Part shown: positions 7,117-13,360 of the stretch, one piece after another
Numbering within the stretch: the stretch's first letter is position 1
Layout: every line of letters begins with the position of its first letter
Translations under genes and position numbers: made by a program
Origin: Tardiphaga sp.
Lineage (GTDB): Bacteria; Pseudomonadota; Alphaproteobacteria; Rhizobiales; Xanthobacteraceae
Assembly (NCBI GenBank): GCA_028290325.1
Contig: JAQGJY010000295.1
Location: 1-16,506 of the forward strand
Length of the DNA: 16,506 nucleotides
Direction: 5' to 3'
Notes under the pieces: generated by a model
What the model saw: only the letters and a program-made list of their open reading frames with translations
Database searches by the model: none
Told to the model about the DNA's origin: nothing

Positions 7117-8682
7117 ATGGGTGATCTGTTTTCAAATCTCGGCCTCGGCTTCGGCGTCGTTTTCCAATTCGTGCAGTGGACGCCGTCGTTCCTCGGCGGC
7201 ATGTCGATTCCGATTCCCGTCAACATCCTGCTGTGCCTGATCGGTGCGCTGGTCGGCACGCTGGTCGGCGTGCTGCCGGGCATCGGCACCATCGCCACGG
7301 TGGCGATGCTGCTGCCGATCACGTTCGGGCTGCCGCCGGTCGGCGCGCTCATCATGCTCGCCGGCATCTATTATGGCGCGCAATATGGCGGCTCGACCAC
7401 GTCGATCCTCGTCAACATTCCCGGTGAAGCCGGCTCCGTCGTCACCGCGCTCGATGGTTTCCAGATGGCCAAGCAGGGCCGCGCCGGTCCGGCGCTGGCG
7501 ATCGCGGCGATCGGCTCGTTCTTCGCCGGCTGCGTGGCCACGGTCCTGATCGCGGTGCTCGGCGCGCCGCTGACAAAACTCGCACTGGCTTTCGGTCCCG
7601 CCGAATATTTCTCGCTGATGGTGCTCGGCCTGATCTTCGCGGTCGTGCTCGCCAAGGGCTCGGTGCTGAAAGCGATCGCGATGATCGTGTTCGGCCTGCT
7701 GTTGTCGATGGTCGGATCGGATATCGAGACCGGCGCGTCGCGCATGTCGTTCAACATTCCCGAACTCGCGGATGGTCTCGGCTTCGCCACCGTCGCGATG
7801 GGTCTGTTCGGCTTCGCCGAAATCATCCGCAATCTCGACGCGGGCGGCGAGGGCGATCGCGAACTGGTTCAGCAAAAGGTCACGGGGCTGATGCCGACCC
7901 GGCAGGATCTGAAGGATTCCGCGCCGGCGATTCTCCGCGGCACGGTGCTCGGCTCGATCCTCGGCATTCTGCCGGGCGGCGGCGCGGTCATCGCATCCTT
8001 TGCGGCCTATACGCTGGAAAAGAAGCTCGCGAAGAACCCGAAGCGATTCGGGCGTGGCGCGATCGAAGGCGTTGCGGCGCCGGAGAGCGCCAACAACGCA
8101 GCGGCGCAGACCTCCTTCATTCCGCTGCTGACGCTCGGCATCCCGCCCAACGCCGTGATGGCGCTGATGGTCGGCGCGATGACGATCCACGGCATCGTGC
8201 CGGGTCCGCAGGTGATGCAGAAGCAGCCCGAGCTGGTCTGGGGCATGATCGCCTCGATGTGGATCGGCAACCTGATGCTGCTCATCATCAACCTGCCGCT
8301 GGTCGGCATCTGGGTGCGCCTGTTGCGCGTGCCGTACCGGCTGATGTTCCCGTCGATCGTGATCTTCTGCTGCATCGGCATCTATTCGGTGAACAACGCG
8401 CCGGTCGATGTGGTGCTGGCCGGCGTATTCGGACTGGTCGGCTACTGGCTCATCAAGCATGACTTCGAGCCCGCGCCGCTGTTGCTCGGCATGGTGCTCG
8501 GCCCGCTGATGGAAGAGAACCTGCGCCGCGCTTTGCTGATCTCGCGCGGCGATGGCACGGTGTTCTTTACCCGACCGCTGTCAGCCTCCCTGATGGCGAT
8601 TTCGGCCTTCCTCCTGGTGCTGGCCATCTTGCCGTCGCTCCGCAAGAAGCGCGACGAGGTCTTCGTCGAATCGGAGACCTGA
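7117..8682 (+). CDS. tctA: Tripartite tricarboxylate transporter, large permease TctA
   Basis: 521 residues, a polytopic inner-membrane permease. The two internally related halves each carry the family loop: GVLPGIG (51-57) and GILPGGG (283-289). The strongly conserved YYGAQYGGSTTSILVNIPGE is at 85-104. PESANNAAAQTSFIPLLTLG starts at 322 and continues with IPPN. The length is usual for the family. It works with TctB and the solute-binding protein TctC encoded on either side to drive uptake of a di- or tricarboxylate using an ion gradient (family knowledge). GAGGG at 7108-7112 provides the ribosome site. Confidence 0.95.
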   Translation: MGDLFSNLGLGFGVVFQFVQWTPSFLGGMSIPIPVNILLCLIGALVGTLVGVLPGIGTIATVAMLLPITFGLPPVGALIMLAGIYYGAQYGGSTTSILVNIPGEAGSVVTALDGFQMAKQGRAGPALAIAAIGSFFAGCVATVLIAVLGAPLTKLALAFGPAEYFSLMVLGLIFAVVLAKGSVLKAIAMIVFGLLLSMVGSDIETGASRMSFNIPELADGLGFATVAMGLFGFAEIIRNLDAGGEGDRELVQQKVTGLMPTRQDLKDSAPAILRGTVLGSILGILPGGGAVIASFAAYTLEKKLAKNPKRFGRGAIEGVAAPESANNAAAQTSFIPLLTLGIPPNAVMALMVGAMTIHGIVPGPQVMQKQPELVWGMIASMWIGNLMLLIINLPLVGIWVRLLRVPYRLMFPSIVIFCCIGIYSVNNAPVDVVLAGVFGLVGYWLIKHDFEPAPLLLGMVLGPLMEENLRRALLISRGDGTVFFTRPLSASLMAISAFLLVLAILPSLRKKRDEVFVESET

Positions 8683-8696
8683 CGCTCCGAAAGCGC

Positions 8697-8719
8697 GCAT
8701 GCGGCGAACCGCCGCGTGC
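8697..8719 (+). other. Intercistronic hairpin between tctA and tctC
   Basis: GCATGCGGCG, triloop AAC, CGCCGCGTGC: a 10-bp stem with one T-G wobble, starting 15 bases after the tctA stop. No T run follows. This suits an mRNA-stabilising or processing structure that separates permease and binding-protein expression levels rather than a full terminator. Confidence 0.5.
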
Positions 8720-8799
8720 TGAAGTCGAATGGACCGCCGGTTCGCGCTGTAGTGTTGTCGCGTACCGCCGTCGGCTATGCGACACGCAGAAAAAATTCT

Positions 8800-8805
8800 G
8801 GAGGA
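8800..8805 (+). promoter_or_regulatory. Strong ribosome binding site of tctC
   Basis: GGAGGA five bases before the ATG at 8811. It is stronger than the sites of tctB and tctA, which fits the excess of binding protein such systems need. Confidence 0.65.
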
Positions 8806-8810
8806 AACTG

Positions 8811-9791
8811 ATGAAGACTCTTGCCCGCATGATCGCGGCCGGCAGCATCGCTGCCGCCACTCTTGGCCTTGTTGCGTTGCCCGTCGCCGCGCAGGACTAC
8901 CCGACCCGCAACATCACCATGATCATCCCGTTCGCGGCCGGCGGCCCGACCGACGTGATCGCGCGCATCGTCGCGTCCGACATGTCGAAGACATTGGGTC
9001 AGCAGATCGTCATCGAGAACGTGGTCGGCGCCGGCGGCACCACCGCCGCGGGCCGCGCCGCGAAGGCGGCACCCGACGGCTACACGCTGATCATGGGGCA
9101 CATGGGCACGCACGCGGCCTCGGTCGCGCTGTATCCGAAGCTCGCCTACAATCCGGAAACCGATTTCGAGCCGGTGATGCTCGCGGCCGGCACGCCGATC
9201 CTGATCCTGGCCCGCAAGGATTTCGAGCCGAAGGATCTCAAGGAGTTCGTCGCCTACCTCAAGGCCAATGAGGCCAAGGTCAATCAGGCCCATGCCGGGA
9301 TCGGCGCGGTGTCGCATGTGACCTGCGAATTGCTGAACTCGGTGCTCGGCATCAAGCCCACCGGCGTGCCCTTCAATGGCACGGGCCCCGCGATGAACGC
9401 GTTGGTCGGCGGCCAGGTCGATTACATGTGCGACCAGATCGTCAACGCCGTGCCACAGATCAACGGCGGCACCATCAAATCCTACGCCATCGCCACGCCG
9501 GAGCGTAACCCGTCGCTGCCGGATCTGCCGACCACCTTGGAAGCCGGCTTGCCGGCCTATCAGGTCTCGGCCTGGAATGCGATCTTCGCGCCGAAGGGCA
9601 CGCCCGCGCCGATCCTCGCCAAGCTGAACGCCGCCGCCGCCAAGGCGCTCGACGACGAGAACGTGCGCAAGCGTTTGCTCGATCTCGGCAGCGACATCCC
9701 CAAGGCGGAAGGCCGTACGCGGCAGGCACTGGCCGCTCTGGTCAAGAGCGACGTGGCGCGCTGGAAATCGGTGCTCAAGCCGACCAACTGA
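8811..9791 (+). CDS. tctC: Tripartite tricarboxylate transporter substrate-binding protein (Bug family)
   Basis: 326 residues. It has an N-terminal Sec signal peptide (a Lys/Arg start, then a hydrophobic run to about residue 27; cleavage likely near PVAAQ-DYP). The mature part begins with the family block YPTRNITMIIPFAAGGPTD, followed by TTAAGRAAKAAPDGYTL and LPTTLEAGLPAYQVSAWNAI. Bug proteins are extracytoplasmic receptors for carboxylates and related small molecules; the ligand is not predictable here. It is separated from tctA by 128 bases with a hairpin, and ends just before a good terminator, so it closes the operon. No TctD/TctE-type two-component regulator is in the window. Confidence 0.95.
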   Translation: MKTLARMIAAGSIAAATLGLVALPVAAQDYPTRNITMIIPFAAGGPTDVIARIVASDMSKTLGQQIVIENVVGAGGTTAAGRAAKAAPDGYTLIMGHMGTHAASVALYPKLAYNPETDFEPVMLAAGTPILILARKDFEPKDLKEFVAYLKANEAKVNQAHAGIGAVSHVTCELLNSVLGIKPTGVPFNGTGPAMNALVGGQVDYMCDQIVNAVPQINGGTIKSYAIATPERNPSLPDLPTTLEAGLPAYQVSAWNAIFAPKGTPAPILAKLNAAAAKALDDENVRKRLLDLGSDIPKAEGRTRQALAALVKSDVARWKSVLKPTN

Positions 9792-9810
9792 TCATTTCCC
9801 AATGATTGCG

Positions 9811-9840
9811 GGGGCGGGGCCAGCGGTCCTCGCCCCTTTG
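9811..9840 (+). terminator. Rho-independent terminator after tctC
   Basis: GGGGCG pairs with CGCCCC; the inner GGG and CC pair with TCCT and GG (one G-T pair, one bulged T) around the loop AGC. TTTGT follows. It lies 19 bases after the tctC stop, closes the tct operon and separates it from thyA. Confidence 0.75.
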
Positions 9841-9843
9841 TCG

Positions 9844-9874
9844 TTGCGACAGCAAATCCAAATTTCTGTATATA
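9844..9874 (+). promoter_or_regulatory. Candidate promoter upstream of thyA
   Basis: TTGCGA (9844-9849) and TATATA (9869-9874) are 19 bases apart, a long spacer. A second TTGACG at 9892-9897 has only a poorly spaced TAGAAC-like box after it. A promoter is expected here because of the terminator upstream, but which box is used is unclear. Confidence 0.25.
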
Positions 9875-9946
9875 TCTTGGTCGGTGGCGTGTTGACGTTG
9901 CCTGTCGGGCGCTAGAACCGACGTTCAGCAACGGGCGCGAACGATC

Positions 9947-10741
9947 ATGAACCAGTATCACGACCTGCTTGGGCGTATCCTCGCCGACGGCGTGCAGAAG
10001 CACGACCGCACCGGCACCGGCACGCTGTCGGTATTCGGCCATCAGACGCGCTACAACCTCGCCGCCGGCTTTCCGATGCTGACGACGAAGAAGCTGCCGC
10101 TCAAAGCCATCATCCATGAACTGTTGTGGTTTCTCGCCGGCGACACCAACATCAAATATCTCAAGGATAACGGCGTCTCGATCTGGGACGAATGGGCCGA
10201 CGCGAATGGCGACCTCGGTCCGGTCTATGGCGCGCAGTGGCGATCGTGGCCGGCGCCGGACGGCCGCGCGATTGACCAGATTTCCAACGTCGTCGCGATG
10301 ATCCGCGCCAATCCGGATTCGCGCCGGCTGATTGTGACGGCGTGGAATCCCGCCGAGGTCGACAAGATGGCGCTGCCGCCGTGCCATTGCCTGTTTCAGT
10401 TCTATGTCGCCAACGGCAAATTATCTTGCCAGCTTTATCAGCGCTCGGCGGACGTGTTTCTCGGCGTGCCGTTCAACATCGCGTCCTATGCGTTGCTGAC
10501 GATGATGGTCGCTCAGGTGACGGGGCTGACAGCCGGCGATTTCGTCCACACGCTGGGTGACGCGCATCTGTATTCCAACCATCTGGAGCAGGCGCGGCTG
10601 CAACTGACGCGCCCGACGCGGCCGCTGCCGACGATGACGATCAATCCCGACGTGACCGATATCTTCGCGTTCAAGTTCGAAGACTTCACGCTGAGCAACT
10701 ACGACCCGCACCCGCACATCAAGGCCGAGGTGGCGGTGTGA
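9947..10741 (+). CDS. thyA: Thymidylate synthase
   Basis: 264 residues, the same length as the E. coli enzyme. It methylates dUMP to dTMP with 5,10-methylenetetrahydrofolate, producing dihydrofolate, in the cytosol. The nucleophile C146 sits in LPPCHC. R21 (RTGTGT), R126-R127, D169, N177, H207 and Y209 occupy the same positions as in E. coli ThyA, so all phosphate- and dUMP-binding residues are intact. The normal downstream partner in this lineage is folA, which recycles the dihydrofolate; here an extra module lies between them. The stop is one base before the start of that module. Confidence 0.98.
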   Translation: MNQYHDLLGRILADGVQKHDRTGTGTLSVFGHQTRYNLAAGFPMLTTKKLPLKAIIHELLWFLAGDTNIKYLKDNGVSIWDEWADANGDLGPVYGAQWRSWPAPDGRAIDQISNVVAMIRANPDSRRLIVTAWNPAEVDKMALPPCHCLFQFYVANGKLSCQLYQRSADVFLGVPFNIASYALLTMMVAQVTGLTAGDFVHTLGDAHLYSNHLEQARLQLTRPTRPLPTMTINPDVTDIFAFKFEDFTLSNYDPHPHIKAEVAV

Positions 10742-10742
10742 G

Positions 10743-11546
10743 ATGGCACACAGCGCACAGACGTTCCGAGAACTCGCGGACGAGCGGCTAACAGAGGCGC
10801 AGTTACTGCTGGCGAACGATCGGCCTTCAGGTGCCTATTATCTGGCAGGTTACGCGATTGAATTCGCCTTGAAGGCAAAGATCGCAACCCGGTTCCTGGC
10901 TAACGAAATTCCTGATAAGGTGCTTGTCATCAAAGTCCATGACCATGACTTCAATAAACTTTTGCAACTCGCAAATCTGGGAGACGAAGACTACGCAACT
11001 CTAAACACCGATACGGAGTTGCGCCGTTTGGTGGACTATCGCCGCGAAGTGGAAGCCGGACTCGCGTTACAAAATCTGGAGTTTGAACGAAGCGACAGAT
11101 CTCGTGGAGGCGGTGGGCGGGGACCGAGGATTAATGCAATGGCTGCGGAATCTCTGATAGCTCATAAATTGGACGCGTCGATCGAACTCGCGAAAAAACT
11201 GCGCGCCGAGGGAAGTCCGTTACTTGCTGCTTTCTGGGATTATGACTCAGAAGCAGAACGATGGAAGCTGATATTGGTACCAGCCTCGCTCGATCATGAG
11301 CGTGACTTGGTTCGCGACGCAGTGAACTGGCTTGTCCAACCTCCGTTCAGGTCTGCGTTTTCCTTGGCCGATCCCACCGTTGATAATCGTCAGATTGATC
11401 GCGCGCGCGCCCTCGGCTCCTATATTCGTCATGAGCCTTATGTAGGCCGTCGCATGGACACTACCTTTACGGGCGGACAGTACTTCGAAAGCGTCATCCC
11501 CGTGTATCTTGCTCCGGAACTCATGACCCATCTCTCGCCCGCATGA
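10743..11546 (+). CDS. HEPN-domain N-terminal part joined in frame to an AFWDYDSE-motif protein; apparent frameshift fusion
   Basis: As read, this is one 267-residue protein. Residues 1-96 match the first two-thirds of a HEPN domain: ADERLTEAQLLLANDRPSGA, AYYLAGYAIEFALKAKIATR, and HDHDFNKLLQLANLGDED. Residues 97-132 (VDYRREVEAG... then a GGGGRG run) match nothing expected. The missing HEPN end (WKPDSRYKIW, EATDLVEAVGG, GLMQWLRNL) is instead encoded in the +1 frame from about 11032 to the TGA at 11155-11157. Residues 133-267 are a separate protein family, listed below. The start is one base after the thyA stop and the end overlaps folA by ATGA. Base composition is lower in GC than its neighbours (53 of 120 bases at 10861-10980 by hand count). 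The fused protein may be real, or the indel may be a mutation or sequencing error. Confidence 0.6.
   Translation: MAHSAQTFRELADERLTEAQLLLANDRPSGAYYLAGYAIEFALKAKIATRFLANEIPDKVLVIKVHDHDFNKLLQLANLGDEDYATLNTDTELRRLVDYRREVEAGLALQNLEFERSDRSRGGGGRGPRINAMAAESLIAHKLDASIELAKKLRAEGSPLLAAFWDYDSEAERWKLILVPASLDHERDLVRDAVNWLVQPPFRSAFSLADPTVDNRQIDRARALGSYIRHEPYVGRRMDTTFTGGQYFESVIPVYLAPELMTHLSPA
11027..11033 (+). other. Likely frameshift site in the HEPN gene
   Basis: The bases TTTGGTG mark where the HEPN homology leaves one frame and resumes in the +1 frame: ...CGT TTG is followed by GTG GAC as read, or by TGG ACT if one G is skipped. An extra G in this short run is the simplest explanation. No stop codon or slippery heptamer typical of programmed frameshifting is seen. 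Confidence 0.55.
11126..11130 (+). promoter_or_regulatory. Ribosome binding site for the 135-residue second gene
   Basis: GAGGA ends eight bases before the ATG at 11139. It lies inside the corrected HEPN coding sequence and supports an independent start for the downstream gene. Confidence 0.5.
11139..11546 (+). CDS. Small uncharacterised protein with AFWDYDSEAERW motif, original partner of the HEPN gene
   Basis: 135 residues from the ATG at 11139, in the same frame as the long open frame above. It begins MAAESLIAHKLDASIELAKKL, a helix, then AAFWDYDSEAERWKLILVPA, a strand-turn-strand block. I recall a similar block (AFW-x-YD-S-E-x-x-x-W-R-L) in small unnamed bacterial proteins. A final part with GGQYFESVIPVYLAP follows. 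No signal peptide or membrane segment is visible. A good ribosome site precedes the ATG, and the start overlaps the corrected HEPN stop by 19 bases, the tight spacing of a two-gene unit. Its stop overlaps the folA start by ATGA. The function is unknown; the family assignment is from memory and moderately sure. Confidence 0.5.
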   Translation: MAAESLIAHKLDASIELAKKLRAEGSPLLAAFWDYDSEAERWKLILVPASLDHERDLVRDAVNWLVQPPFRSAFSLADPTVDNRQIDRARALGSYIRHEPYVGRRMDTTFTGGQYFESVIPVYLAPELMTHLSPA

Positions 11547-12058
11547 TCCCGATCACCCTCATCGTCGCGGTCGCCGAGAATGGCGTGATCGGTCACGGCA
11601 ACGCGATTCCGTGGCGGCTGAAGACCGATCAGCAGCGCTTGAAAGCCATCACGATGAACAAACCGATCGTGATGGGGCGCAAGACCTTCGTCTCGCTCGG
11701 CCGGCCGTTGCCGGGGCGCACCAACATCGTCATCACCCGCGACGCCGGCTTCCAGGCCGCTGGCGCGGTCGTCACGACCTCGCTCACAGCGGCGATGGCT
11801 GTCGCGCGTGGTGATGCGATGCGACGGGCGGCCACTGAGATCGCGGTGATCGGCGGCGCGGACATCTACGCCCAGACAATCGACCTCGCGGATCGCGTCG
11901 ATCTCACGCTGGTTCACGCGACGCCGGAGGGCGATACCTATTTCCAACCGCTCGACCCGAATGTCTGGCAGGAAACGGCGCGCGAACGACATCCCGCCAG
12001 CGCGTCCGACAGCGTCGATTTCTCCTATGTGACATATCGCCGGCAGGGGTCCCGTTAA
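11543..12058 (+). CDS. folA: Dihydrofolate reductase
   Basis: 171 residues. It reduces dihydrofolate to tetrahydrofolate with NADPH, completing the cycle started by ThyA. Visible motifs are the N-terminal ITLIVAVAENGVIGHGNAIP followed by W24, the active-site acid D29 (equivalent to E. coli D27), the cofactor-binding KPIVMGRKTFVSLGRPLPGR and IAVIGGADIY. The length is normal. The ATG overlaps the stop of the inserted upstream gene (ATGA), and no clear ribosome site of its own is seen, so its translation probably depends on coupling to that gene. This makes the state of the HEPN module relevant to FolA expression. Confidence 0.97.
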   Translation: MIPITLIVAVAENGVIGHGNAIPWRLKTDQQRLKAITMNKPIVMGRKTFVSLGRPLPGRTNIVITRDAGFQAAGAVVTTSLTAAMAVARGDAMRRAATEIAVIGGADIYAQTIDLADRVDLTLVHATPEGDTYFQPLDPNVWQETARERHPASASDSVDFSYVTYRRQGSR

Positions 12059-12067
12059 TCCCGTGCA

Positions 12068-12083
12068 TCAATGTTTTCATTGA
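12068..12083. repeat. Palindrome overlapping the hflKC -35 box
   Basis: TCAATG, TTTT, CATTGA: perfect 6-base arms. The right arm shares four bases with the TTGACA hexamer at 12080-12085, the position expected for a repressor or activator site. It lies ten bases after the folA stop, so it could also be a weak 3' hairpin of folA. Confidence 0.4.
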
Positions 12084-12107
12084 CAAAACTGGGTTCGATC
12101 ATAGCTC
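12080..12107 (+). promoter_or_regulatory. Candidate sigma-70-type promoter for hflK
   Basis: A perfect TTGACA (12080-12085) is followed 16 bases later by TAGCTC. The -10 is weak, but the position, in the 150-base spacer before hflK, is right. It would make the hflK group independent of folA. Confidence 0.45.
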
Positions 12108-12194
12108 TTGCGGGGCACAGCCTGCGTTGTGCGGTCCGGATGCGTCCCCTATAAGGCCGTTGAGATATGCGAGGCCGGAATCCCGTTCCGGCGC

Positions 12195-12200
12195 GAGGAG
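12195..12200 (+). promoter_or_regulatory. Ribosome binding site of hflK
   Basis: GAGGAG eight bases before the ATG at 12209. It fixes this start over other possible codons. Confidence 0.6.
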
Positions 12201-12208
12201 AATTTTGA

Positions 12209-13360
12209 ATGCCGTGGAAGAATCAAGGCGGTGGGCCCTGGGGCTCGGGTCCGAAAGGACCGTGGGGCAGTGGCCCGCAGACTCCCGGACCGAAGCCGCC
12301 TGATCTCGAAGACCTTCTGCGGCGCAGTCAGGATCGCTTGCAGGCGATCCTGCCCGGCGGTTCGTTCAGCGGCATGGGCATCGCGCTTGTGCTGGTCGGC
12401 GCGCTGGCGATCTGGGGTTTGTCGGGCTTCTTCCGCGTGCAGTCGGAAGAACTCGGCGTGGTGCTGCGGTTCGGCAAGCACGTCCGGACCGTTCAGCCTG
12501 GCCTGAATTATCATCTGCCCTATCCGATCGAGACCGTGTTGCTGCCGAAGGCGCTGCGTGTCTCGACGCTGTCGATCGGCATGACGCTGATCGAGGATCC
12601 CGCCCGCCGCGGCCGCACCGTGCGCGACGTGCCGGAAGAGAGCCTGATGCTGACCGGCGACGAAAACATCGTCGATGTCGATTTCACGGTGTTGTGGCGC
12701 ATCAAGCCGGACGGCGTCGGCAACTTCCTGTTCAACATCCAGAACCCCGAAGGCACCGTGAAGGCGGTCGCCGAAAGCGCGATGCGCGAAGTCGTCGGCC
12801 GCAACAACATCCAGCCGATCCTGACCGGCGCCCGCACCACAACGGAAGCGAGCGTTCAGGAGCTGATGCAGAAAACGCTCGACAGCTACGGCGCCGGCAT
12901 TCTGGTGCAGCAGGTGCAGATGCAGAAGGTCGATCCGCCGTCGCAGGTCATCGATGCGTTCCGCGACGTTCAGGCGGCGCGCGCCGATCTTGAGCGTTTG
13001 CAGAACGAGGCCCAGACCTACGCCAACCGCGTCATTCCCGATGCGCGCGGTCGCGGCGCCCAGATCACGCAGGTCGCCGAAGGCTACAAGGAACAGGCGA
13101 TCGCCGAGGCCAGGGGCCAAAGCGCGCGCTTCCTCAGCGTCTACGAGGAATACAAAAAGGCGCCCGACGTGACCCGTCAGCGGATCTATCTGGAAACGAT
13201 GGAGCGCGTGCTCGGCGGCGCCGACAAGCTCGTGACCGATCTCGGCAGCCAAGGCGGACAGGGCGTCGTGCCCTATCTGCCGCTCAATGAACTGAGCACC
13301 CGCCGGGCGGCCCCGGCTCAACCGGCGCAGCCGCAGCAACAGAGCGGAGCAAACCGATGA
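12209..13360 (+). CDS. hflK: FtsH protease regulator HflK (SPFH/band-7 protein)
   Basis: 383 residues. HflK and HflC form a large inner-membrane cage around the FtsH protease and limit its attack on membrane proteins. The N terminus (1-30) is Gly/Pro/Trp-rich with two copies of GPWGSGP, typical of HflK. A membrane segment lies at about 54-76, followed by the SPFH domain starting FFRVQSEELGVVLRFGK. A helical region (DVQAARADLERLQNEAQTYA) matches the coiled part of the cage wall, and the last 25 residues are Gln/Pro/Ala-rich. The stop overlaps the hflC start by ATGA. The product is anchored in the inner membrane with its bulk in the periplasm. Confidence 0.96.
   Translation: MPWKNQGGGPWGSGPKGPWGSGPQTPGPKPPDLEDLLRRSQDRLQAILPGGSFSGMGIALVLVGALAIWGLSGFFRVQSEELGVVLRFGKHVRTVQPGLNYHLPYPIETVLLPKALRVSTLSIGMTLIEDPARRGRTVRDVPEESLMLTGDENIVDVDFTVLWRIKPDGVGNFLFNIQNPEGTVKAVAESAMREVVGRNNIQPILTGARTTTEASVQELMQKTLDSYGAGILVQQVQMQKVDPPSQVIDAFRDVQAARADLERLQNEAQTYANRVIPDARGRGAQITQVAEGYKEQAIAEARGQSARFLSVYEEYKKAPDVTRQRIYLETMERVLGGADKLVTDLGSQGGQGVVPYLPLNELSTRRAAPAQPAQPQQQSGANR

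Larger units (their letters stand above)
10743..11157 (+). pseudogene. HEPN domain gene with a one-base frameshift (frame-corrected reading)
   Basis: If one base is removed near 11027-11033, codons 1-96 continue as W-T-I-A-A-K-WKPDSRYKIW...LVEAVGGDRGLMQWLRNL and stop at 11157, giving 137 residues. That is the usual size of this HEPN family, whose C-terminal half has the pattern W-x(6)-W-x(3)-RY followed by a DLIEA-like helix and a G-x-x-x-W-[IL] end. All of these appear in order in the second frame. The canonical HEPN RNase motif R-x(4-6)-H is not present in the corrected sequence, so catalysis is doubtful. HEPN proteins are often one half of toxin-antitoxin or defence pairs; that role here is inference. 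Confidence 0.6.

Noticed and set aside
7132..8460. 442-codon minus-strand open frame opposite tctA
   Set aside because: It is a His/Arg/Asp-rich antisense shadow typical of high-GC genes. tctA on the plus strand has all family motifs.
11027..11033. Programmed ribosomal frameshifting at the HEPN break
   Set aside because: No slippery heptamer, in-frame stop or downstream structure typical of known programmed sites was seen. A simple indel or sequencing error is more likely.
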